Shown: positions 5,787 through 13,700 of the stretch, piece by piece
Position numbering within the stretch: position 1 is the stretch's first letter
Layout: each line of letters opens with the position of its first letter
Assembly: GCA_002506705.1 (NCBI GenBank)
Contig: DAYA01000059.1
Span: 10,790 to 28,763 of the forward strand
Origin: Euryarchaeota archaeon UBA550
GTDB taxonomy: Archaea; Thermoplasmatota; Poseidoniia; Poseidoniales; Poseidoniaceae
Direction: 5' to 3'
DNA length: 17,974 nucleotides
Made by a program: the position numbers and the translations under genes
The notes under the pieces: generated by a model
What the model saw: only the letters and a program-made list of their open reading frames with translations
Told to the model about the DNA's origin: nothing
Database searches by the model: none

Positions 5787-8700
5787 TCATTCTGTATTTA
5801 CAAAAGAGGATGATTCCGCACCGCAATTGGTACAATTTGCTACATTGCAGGTTGGATGATATCTTGCTCCACATGCAGGACAGCCCCTCATCCAGGTTAG
5901 GATTGGTTGTCTGCAAGAGAAGCACGGTGTTACCTGAGTTTGTGGTTGAGAATTCTGATAATGGTTAGCAAAATTTCCAGATTTTGGTTGGATGGATGAT
6001 TTCTTTCGAACTAGGACTAATCCAACTATTGCCAAGATTGGAATGATAATCCAAACTGCCCAAAACAATGTCTCAACAACCGAATTAGAATCTGAGGTGG
6101 TTTCTCCTTCGCTATTCAGATCGATTGCGGTATTCGAATTTGTTACAGCACTCGCTCCGGAAATTGATAGTGAAATCGTACCCTTTCCGGGTTGATTTGG
6201 AGTGACTTCTAACCTAATCAGTTGGGATTGCCCAGCTTGTAAGTTCAACGATTCACTACCGTCAATTGAAACGCTCCAGCCGCTTGGAGGAGTGGCTTTT
6301 ATGGCCCCTGATACAAGCGAGTTCCCGGTGTTAGTAATCGTAACTTCAATTGAAGAGGATTCTCCGGTTTGAAGTGTAGTGGTCCCTTCTATTTCCCAAG
6401 TGACTTCCTTTGTGGATGCCACAAGCATCGATACCGACTTGTTTACACTCACGGAATTCCCGGACAATACGACGTTGAATTGTGGTTCTGAGGAAGGGTC
6501 TGCATTTCCTGTGATTATGATGGTGCAGGTCAGTGCTTTCAAATCGCCCTTGTTTACTTCATCTAGAGAAGTACAATCGCCCAGCAGTATGCTATCTTTC
6601 TGCAATACAATCGAAGGAGTCCAAGGAGAGTTTTCTCTGTTTTCAACAATCCACGTGTAGTTGATAGGAACTCCGACAGGATGTTGCCCCGGACCGAATA
6701 TATTTGTCCAAGTTTCACCTGCAATTTCAACGGATGTAAATGTTAGAACCGGGTCAGGTAGGACGAGGACTTCGACTGTTTCAGAGTGGCTCCAAGATTC
6801 TTGATTCGAATCTAGAATGAAGGTTATTTGGCCGCTTCTCGCATCCGCATCAGCGGTTACAGAGATAATGAAATTCTGAGACTGAGTCCAGCCTAATGTC
6901 AAGTCATCAAGAACTGAATTTTGACTCCAACCTTGAGGTAATTGCATCCTCGGGCTCAGATCCAAGTCTGTGTTGCCCACATTCTCAATTGTATATTGAA
7001 GCGATAGTGAATTACCTGGAATAACAGTGGAGAACGATGACTCCAGATCTACTGTTAGTTCCAGCACTTCTTCGACCACAAGAGGAAGTTCGTATTGCAT
7101 CATTCTAGATTCCTCACTTTGTGATACAACTCGTAAAATCACTGTCATTTCAGCGCCGGCTAGAGTCATTACTTGAGGCGGGGTAAATGAAATTCCGATA
7201 TTCATTTGTCCATCTTCAAGCATAAGACCGGTTGAACCAGAATTTGCACCACCCTGTGCAGATAAATCATCAAAACCAGCGTACCAACCTGGTGGAGATT
7301 CCAAAAACAGGTCGTAGCCAATGTCCCCATTTCCAAGATTAAACAGTCTAAAATCAACGGATGTAACCTCAGTAGGATGAACAGGGATAGTAGTGTAGTC
7401 GAATTCAAGACGTGTCTGTGACAAAACCGGCACATCTAGCAATAACGTGAAAGGACTGCTGACATCATTATCCTCGTCATAACCCAGTAATTCGATTTTG
7501 TAAATTCCCGGGTCTGGACCGCTTGGGTGGACCAAAGTCACATTGATTTGAGCCCCTTCTTGACCTTCAAGCATGAAGTTGGATTGGTCAAGCCCAACAT
7601 ACCACGAGATAGGTGAATTGCTTGGACTTGAAACCCCTGTTGCTGAAATTGATGCATTAGTACTCAGCAATGCTGTATTGATTAGAGTGACCTGCCAAGA
7701 CGAAGTTGTCGCATTAATGTCAGATAGGGTCGATGTAGCCATTTCAGATTCGATTCTTACACCCGGAGTTGTCACGTTTACTATTACGTCCATTCGATTA
7801 TTTGCCTCATTGATTTCGTCTATCGTATCGCTTGCATCAACCAGGAAAGAAAGAGTTCGTGCACCAGCGTTTTGCGGCTCCCAATCCCAAAACAGAATTT
7901 TTGAGCCGCCGGGGCCAAGATTGAAAGTTTGAGAATCAACAAAAATTCCCTCTTCTTGGAAAATCACCTCGACATTTTCTGCCTCAACATTTCCAAGGTT
8001 TGAGACCTCCATCTCAATTAGTACTTCATCGCCAACCTGAGGGATAGCAATATCCGTTGAAAATGATGTAACAATTGGGGAAGGGTCTGGGCGGAGGTCA
8101 TTTACTCCTACGCCTGATACTGCCACTGCGTAAGGCTGAGCTCTTCCACCGTTATGGCTAGCATCGGTTACTTTGACAGTCCACAATCCTGCTTCTGCAG
8201 AGTCGACTAAAACAACCTCCACGTTGTTCAGGGAATCGTGCGTACCCCCTTGAATCGACCTTCCTTGGGAGAATTCATTTCCTTTGTATTCAACTCCACT
8301 CGGAGTTGTTACCAGCAAATTGAGATTGTTTACCAATTGGGTACTGGAGAACCTAGAACCTCTCTCATCGGACCATGCAATTACTGCCTTGAACGGTTGT
8401 CCAGGGGTTGTGACGTTGAATGAATAACTCTTGGAGTTACCAGTCGAAGACAGGATAGAGCGGTCATCTACCCATATTCCTCTTCCATTATTTGGTGCGA
8501 GTGTTCCCTTGAGATCTATTCTTCCCCAACCTTCGTCATTGTTGGGGATGTCTCGAACGCCAACATCCCTTGCACCCAATATCATCAGTGCCTTGACAAG
8601 GGCGCCTTGTGGCTCCGGTCTTTGAGCAACTTCCGTGATATATTCTCTAATCAGAGCCGCAGTTCCAGCGGCATTTGGTGTTGCCATACTAGTTCCAGTG

Positions 8701-10199
8701 TATTCCATGTACCAGGTGCTGGTCCATGTAGCACCACCGGTGTCTGTTGCTTCTTGTGCCTTACAAGAGCGAACGTAGCCGCCTGGTGCAATGACGTCAG
8801 GCTTGATTCTGCCATCATCTACAGGGCCACGACTAGAACCATCCATGATACTGTTTGGTGCCCCGGTGTAACGGTTTTGTGAGTTACCAACCGCTAGTAA
8901 ATTCTTAGCGGTTGCTGGTGAACCGATTGTGTCAGAACCTGGCCCGTCATTTCCAGCAGCGAAGAGAATTGTCAGGCCTTCTCTACCGCTGTAAAATTGG
9001 TCGTAGTATCTTGCTCTGTCATCCACATCCTCAGATGATGATGTATAGACTCCCCATTCCGAACTCGACTCTGAGCCCCAAGAATTGGTGTGAGTTCTAG
9101 CGCCGTTGTTGTAAGCAGTGTTCAGCATGTTGTTGATACTTGACCATTGGAAATTTCCATTGTTATCATTCTCCATTGCTTGGAAATATAGTTCAGCCTC
9201 AGGAGCAACTCCCGCATAGCCACCCCTACTTCCGTCTCCCAGAACAGTACAAGCGACGTGAGTTCCATGTCCCGAATGGGCGTCCGCAGTAGAGCCGTCG
9301 CCGATTACGTCGACGTTGCCAATGATTCTAGTTCCAAAATCACCGTGGTCTTCATCAATTCCAGAATCAGCAACCGCAACAATTTGACCAGAACCATCCA
9401 AGTCGGTTGTGTAGTACTGCTTCATTGCGTTAATGTTCATGTGATTACGGGCTTGGTCATTCCAAATTGTCAGGCTCGGCTGACTTCCAATCCAAGCAAT
9501 GGATGGCTCTGCTGCAATGGTTGCGATCGAGGACGAGGTTGACCCATCGTATCTTCCGGTTTCAGCAAAATTTGAGTCTGAAAGGAAACTATTTGCAACA
9601 CTGTCCAATTCTTGATGTAAGCGCATGCCCCAATTGTCGGAGATATCAACTCCGGGAAGTAATGCATCTGCGCGCCAAGATTCTATTCTTACGGGAGTGG
9701 ACTGTTCAGCATTCATCATTGAATAATCAACAACCATTGCCAAGGGCACCTGTTGTACAGAGGCTACTCCAGTAACATGGGTAAGACGTGCTAGGCCCGC
9801 TTGTGTACCCTGGACGAGTAATCCAGAGGGAGCTATGTATTCCCTAACTTCAACTCCATTTTGTTCGGAGACATCTGCTCTAACCTCGGCGAATCTGAAA
9901 TCGGTGGAAACTAGAACCAATCTCAAATCAGGCCTAGATGTGAGTAATTCCTCAGGGATTTCTTGTTCAAACAATATTCCTGATGAATCATGAATTCCTA
10001 ACCTTGAGTGTGCAATTAAAGGTCTATCTTCCAGGGATTGAGAACTGTCCAATTGGCCTACGAAATTGCGGATAGAGTCTTCAGGTAGCTCAAATTTTAC
10101 CCACTCAATACCCGCTTCATCAGGTATCTGTTCCGATTGATTGACAACCGGTATTCCCGATAAGAGGAATATTACGAGCAGTAAGAAGGCTCTACGCAC
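5787..10199 (-). CDS. KP-43-like subtilisin (S8) protease, membrane-anchored, with cytosolic RING-like zinc tail
   Basis: This is a 1470-residue serine protease. It has a signal peptide (1-20), then a propeptide-like region (about 25-245). In the S8 catalytic domain (about 255-570) the triad is Asp278 (AVADSGID), His311 (GHGTHVA) and Ser504 (GTSMATP), with oxyanion Asn417 (FAAGNDGP). GARTHTNSWG, SSRGPVDDGRIKPDVIAPG and the following beta-barrel (575-697, VIAWSD, LVNNLNLLVTTPSG) match the KP-43 subfamily. A CARDB-like repeat (about 708-810) and further NEW3-type repeats reach about 1350. One span (1378-1397, then RKK) leads to a cytosolic tail with C1426, C1429, C1440, C1443, H1448, C1451, C1456 and C1459, an eight-ligand RING/treble-clef-like pattern. 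The GTG start follows an AT-rich box by 26 nt, with no clear ribosome site. Protease identity is sure; the role of the zinc module is not. Confidence 0.95.
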   Translation of the reverse strand: MRRAFLLLVIFLLSGIPVVNQSEQIPDEAGIEWVKFELPEDSIRNFVGQLDSSQSLEDRPLIAHSRLGIHDSSGILFEQEIPEELLTSRPDLRLVLVSTDFRFAEVRADVSEQNGVEVREYIAPSGLLVQGTQAGLARLTHVTGVASVQQVPLAMVVDYSMMNAEQSTPVRIESWRADALLPGVDISDNWGMRLHQELDSVANSFLSDSNFAETGRYDGSTSSSIATIAAEPSIAWIGSQPSLTIWNDQARNHMNINAMKQYYTTDLDGSGQIVAVADSGIDEDHGDFGTRIIGNVDVIGDGSTADAHSGHGTHVACTVLGDGSRGGYAGVAPEAELYFQAMENDNNGNFQWSSINNMLNTAYNNGARTHTNSWGSESSSEWGVYTSSSEDVDDRARYYDQFYSGREGLTILFAAGNDGPGSDTIGSPATAKNLLAVGNSQNRYTGAPNSIMDGSSRGPVDDGRIKPDVIAPGGYVRSCKAQEATDTGGATWTSTWYMEYTGTSMATPNAAGTAALIREYITEVAQRPEPQGALVKALMILGARDVGVRDIPNNDEGWGRIDLKGTLAPNNGRGIWVDDRSILSSTGNSKSYSFNVTTPGQPFKAVIAWSDERGSRFSSTQLVNNLNLLVTTPSGVEYKGNEFSQGRSIQGGTHDSLNNVEVVLVDSAEAGLWTVKVTDASHNGGRAQPYAVAVSGVGVNDLRPDPSPIVTSFSTDIAIPQVGDEVLIEMEVSNLGNVEAENVEVIFQEEGIFVDSQTFNLGPGGSKILFWDWEPQNAGARTLSFLVDASDTIDEINEANNRMDVIVNVTTPGVRIESEMATSTLSDINATTSSWQVTLINTALLSTNASISATGVSSPSNSPISWYVGLDQSNFMLEGQEGAQINVTLVHPSGPDPGIYKIELLGYDEDNDVSSPFTLLLDVPVLSQTRLEFDYTTIPVHPTEVTSVDFRLFNLGNGDIGYDLFLESPPGWYAGFDDLSAQGGANSGSTGLMLEDGQMNIGISFTPPQVMTLAGAEMTVILRVVSQSEESRMMQYELPLVVEEVLELTVDLESSFSTVIPGNSLSLQYTIENVGNTDLDLSPRMQLPQGWSQNSVLDDLTLGWTQSQNFIISVTADADARSGQITFILDSNQESWSHSETVEVLVLPDPVLTFTSVEIAGETWTNIFGPGQHPVGVPINYTWIVENRENSPWTPSIVLQKDSILLGDCTSLDEVNKGDLKALTCTIIITGNADPSSEPQFNVVLSGNSVSVNKSVSMLVASTKEVTWEIEGTTTLQTGESSSIEVTITNTGNSLVSGAIKATPPSGWSVSIDGSESLNLQAGQSQLIRLEVTPNQPGKGTISLSISGASAVTNSNTAIDLNSEGETTSDSNSVVETLFWAVWIIIPILAIVGLVLVRKKSSIQPKSGNFANHYQNSQPQTQVTPCFSCRQPILTWMRGCPACGARYHPTCNVANCTNCGAESSSFVNTE

Positions 10200-10220
10200 A
10201 TTCTCTTGGCGTGGAAAGTT

Positions 10221-10228
10221 CGTTTTAG
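10221..10228 (-). promoter_or_regulatory. TATA-like box for the protease gene
   Basis: CTAAAACG on the minus strand is centred 25-26 nt before the GTG start at 10199, fitting a leaderless transcript. It sits in the 47-bp gap after the small membrane protein gene and overlaps a short inverted repeat. Confidence 0.4.
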
Positions 10229-10240
10229 GAGTTGCCTAAA
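10224..10240. repeat. Short inverted repeat overlapping the protease promoter
   Basis: TTTAGG (10224-10229) and CCTAAA (10235-10240) are separated by AGTTG. The repeat overlaps the candidate TATA-like box of the protease gene, so it could be an operator. Six-base arms can arise by chance. Confidence 0.35.
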
Positions 10241-10246
10241 CTAGCC

Positions 10247-10798
10247 TCAAAAGAACCACGTTACTTCCTCGCAGTCATTATGGAATTTTGCGGTAACTTG
10301 TTCCGATACAACATGGATGAATTGTTCTTGATTTTCTGAACCTCTGAAGTCGGTCCATTCAATTTGAACTTGTATCGTATATTCTTCCCAAACAGAATAT
10401 CCACGCAAATCCAATTCCATCTTGTCTCCCGAAACGCTTGTGAGACTGGGTATTGAATCAAAAGTAACCGTTAGGCTATCTAAAACCGTCATCTCCTGGT
10501 CAACGAAATCAATTGTCAGTGTGACGTCCCTGATTTCTCTGCTACCATCGTTAGTGAGCTCCGCTAATACAACATGCCCATTTCTTTGGAGATAGAGGAT
10601 ATCGATTTCGACATCGTCTCTTGGAATCACCCAATACCATGTAGATGCCAATGCACCGAGTAAAATAATCAGAATCACTCCAGCGAGTGCTACTCGCAAT
10701 GGATGTATTTTTTCTGTTAATTCGACGACGAATTCACCTATTTCTTGTGAACGCTCATGGAGTTCTTCCTCCATTTCCTCGTCGTATTCTTCACTCAT
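10247..10798 (-). CDS. Small single-span membrane protein with beta-rich domain, coupled to the giant exported protein
   Basis: I do not recognise a family for this 183-residue protein. It has a strongly acidic N-terminus (Glu-rich, about 1-20), an amphipathic segment (20-35), one membrane span (about 36-58), and a beta-strand-rich C-terminal domain (61-183) with FN3/CARDB-like alternation (VVLAELTNDGSREIRDVTLTI). There is no cleavable signal peptide. The likely topology is N-terminus inside and beta domain outside, as for an uncleaved signal anchor. Its ATG overlaps the TGA of the upstream giant gene (ATGA), and a GGTGA ribosome site lies just before it, so the two are probably translationally coupled and may act together. 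A single cysteine (C176) lies near the C-terminus. Downstream, the protease gene follows after 47 bp. Confidence 0.82.
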   Translation of the reverse strand: MSEEYDEEMEEELHERSQEIGEFVVELTEKIHPLRVALAGVILIILLGALASTWYWVIPRDDVEIDILYLQRNGHVVLAELTNDGSREIRDVTLTIDFVDQEMTVLDSLTVTFDSIPSLTSVSGDKMELDLRGYSVWEEYTIQVQIEWTDFRGSENQEQFIHVVSEQVTAKFHNDCEEVTWFF

Positions 10799-13700
10799 CC
10801 TGTCACCATCGCTATCGCTGTCGCTACGAATGAGGAGAACGGATCTCCAATCATTATGTGGGTAGTCTCTATTTCTCCACCCGTCAAACTACTAATCAGA
10901 GATAAATCGGTTACTACACCGTTTACTCCAACACTAGATGCTGTAGGTATTCCGCCAGTAAATTGTGCATCGAGTAGAACACCTCTCGCATCTATGTCTA
11001 GGCCAAGAACATCGACCTCAGTATGTGATGTAGCTACAATTCTACCTCCTGTAATTCCGTCTACAATAATCACAGGATATCCTAGAGGACGGTGGATGTG
11101 AACTTCTGCTCCTTGTAGATTTTCACCTACTAATTCAGCAGAGATTATCTCTACACCATCTTGTATTACCGAGTTACTTCTCCTAATGTACAGTTTTTCC
11201 ACACCGTTTCCTGAAGCAGAAATACTCGCTCCATAATCCTCGGTTACTCCCATCACGAATCTATCCGGAAGGTTTTCTGCTAACATCAGGTTGTCACCCC
11301 TGATGTTCTGTGCCTTACCTTTAGTTTCAATGAATAAATCCATATCATCGCTATTTGAAGAATAATCCATTTCGAACATTCCCTGGAATGACTGTTCTTC
11401 ATTTATGTCAAAATTGTTTGCTGGCGCAGCCTTCAGGTGCATTTCTCCAGGAACATCTCTGATAAACATCGTAGCAGGCCACCATAGACCGTCTATCTTT
11501 CTTAGTTGCTGTAACATCATAGAGTCTGCTGAATTAATTCCGATTCTATCCTCTGGAGGAACTATCAAGTCTGCTTGCAAAATGTCTCCAACTTTTGCGT
11601 AGAGTTGGTCAACTGCTGCTGGTGCATTAAACATCATCATTTCCGTTCTTATTCCACGCAGTCTGTCTAACTGTAGAATTCTCGCATGCTCGAGGCGTTC
11701 CCCCAAATCGTATGTCATGTCGATAGTGGTTCTAGGAATCAGTAGGTCTGACTGGGTTGAGATAGTGGCGTTCAATGTAACATCTCTCTTCACATTAATG
11801 TCGAGTCCTGTCAAAACAATGAGAGAATCTGCACGAGAAAGACCGTTCAGCTGAATCGTTAAGACTGGTCTGAATGGAGTATATTCTTTCAGAGATGCTT
11901 CTATTTGGAAGGTCGGGATATCGTTCTCGATTTCTACTTTGTAGCCGAGCTTGATTTCACCAGCGGGAAGTTGAGGCATCCAAATCCTGCTGTGCCATGA
12001 CCTTCTTTGGTCAAACGTAATCCCTTCTTCCTCAAGAGTTTCTGTGTTTAGTAAACTCATTTCTCTTGGTGAAATGTAACCATCTGCTAAGGCCTCAATG
12101 AGAGCGGCTGCTTCGGTAATTCCTGCCCATTCTGCGACTTGAATCACCTCTGCTTTTTCTTCTTCTGATATCTCGAAGTCCTCTAATGCCTGTGATACAG
12201 TGAGGCGCGAACTTTCTGTAAACTCTGGCATTCTACTGTAATTGAAAATCAATTCAGTTACCTCGAGAACCTCTCCAGATATTCCGTGGACCCACTCTGG
12301 TTCATTTGGTACGTTCTTACCTTTGCTGACATCAAGAGTGAGGTCAAATTCTTCCCCTGTGCGCAAGTTAAGACCCAAACTCAAGTTGCTTTGTATGTTT
12401 GAAGCGTCTCCCAAATTTACCATGCTCTCCACAGCAAAGTCGTTTACTGAAGAGCCAAAGTCAATCATTCCAGACAGGAAAAAGGATAGAGCAAGGATTC
12501 CGTCTGCGTCTCCAAATTCAGGGATTGTAATCATATCGGAATTTTCAGAGGATGGAAGAGATAGTGTAACGTTAGCAGGTAGAGGGTCAAGATGGATCCT
12601 GCCCGAGAGGCCAAGGAATTTATCATCCCTTTCGCTTACATCTTCAAGCAGTACGCTGAACGGTGAGGAGCCTGTTCGGTTCATCACAAGTTCGCTGTTG
12701 CCTCTTGACCCTAATGCACCGGGTTCCTCGGGAGGATTCAATGTAATCGATGTCAGATTTGACAGGCGAAGAGACATACTAGCCTGTCCAGAAACTTGGT
12801 CGATCCAGAATCTAGCATGGTCATCATCCATGGTAAGTGGAACTGAAGCGTTGGAGATTTGCACTTCAATCGAACCGATACCGTCGGGGGCAGACATTGC
12901 AAGAGTGTCGCCTAATTCAAGTTCAAATTGTGAAGGAAGTCCGTTCAATCGAAGCGCATTGTATTGACCATCCCCCTCACCACTGTAAGTTATAGTACCA
13001 ATCTCTTCTGATGCAGTATACGTGATTTGTGAGCCTTGTTGAGCAATTGTTAGGTTAGATGGACGGTTGGAAATCGATGCAAATTGTCGTACGTCACCAT
13101 CTGTAGAATTTGAGAAATGACGCATGTGACCTATGATCAGTTCATCACCAGAACTACCGGTAATCGAAATCGTCCGCAAGTCTGTATCTTGGTCATATGA
13201 ATAAGACGCTCCAGAAATATCGGTTACCATCAAACTGATTCCAACAGGAACAAGAGGGGGGTTAACTCGGCCATATTTACCGTCGACGTTTCCGTTTTGG
13301 TCTGTGTAATCTAAGTCCTCTGAAAGTAAAATGTGATTGGTATCCATTACCGGATGAGGGCTGCTACCAATAGCCAATTTTACACCTTGTACCATCGATT
13401 CAGAACGAGTTTTTCCGTCGGACCAAGTTTCTCTAACTTGATTGTAGCATTGTAGGAATATTTCACCGCTGGATTCTCCTGCTGTGCCTACAATAGCCTC
13501 AGGCAATCCGTTGAGAATCGTCCCAAGGTCGAGAATTATTTCAACCAAGTTTAACACTACGTTATCGAGAACCTCACTCAACAAATCTGGTGCTGTCCCG
13601 AACTCTACTCTAACTCGGTTTGATGTTGGAATCTCAAAAGTCCCGAATATTGCCACGACTTCAGGGAGGTCAACAATCTCCACCTCCATTGATGAAACGT

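Noticed and set aside
5540..5968. A 142-codon plus-strand frame spanning the junction of the multi-Ig and protease genes
   Set aside because: It is antisense to both genes, including the conserved zinc-ligand region, with no recognisable motif.
12242..12967. A 241-codon open frame on the plus strand inside the giant exported protein gene
   Set aside because: It is fully antisense to a long frame with a signal peptide and protein-like composition. Its own translation is Ser/Arg/Pro-rich with no domain, signal or ribosome site, as expected of a shadow frame.
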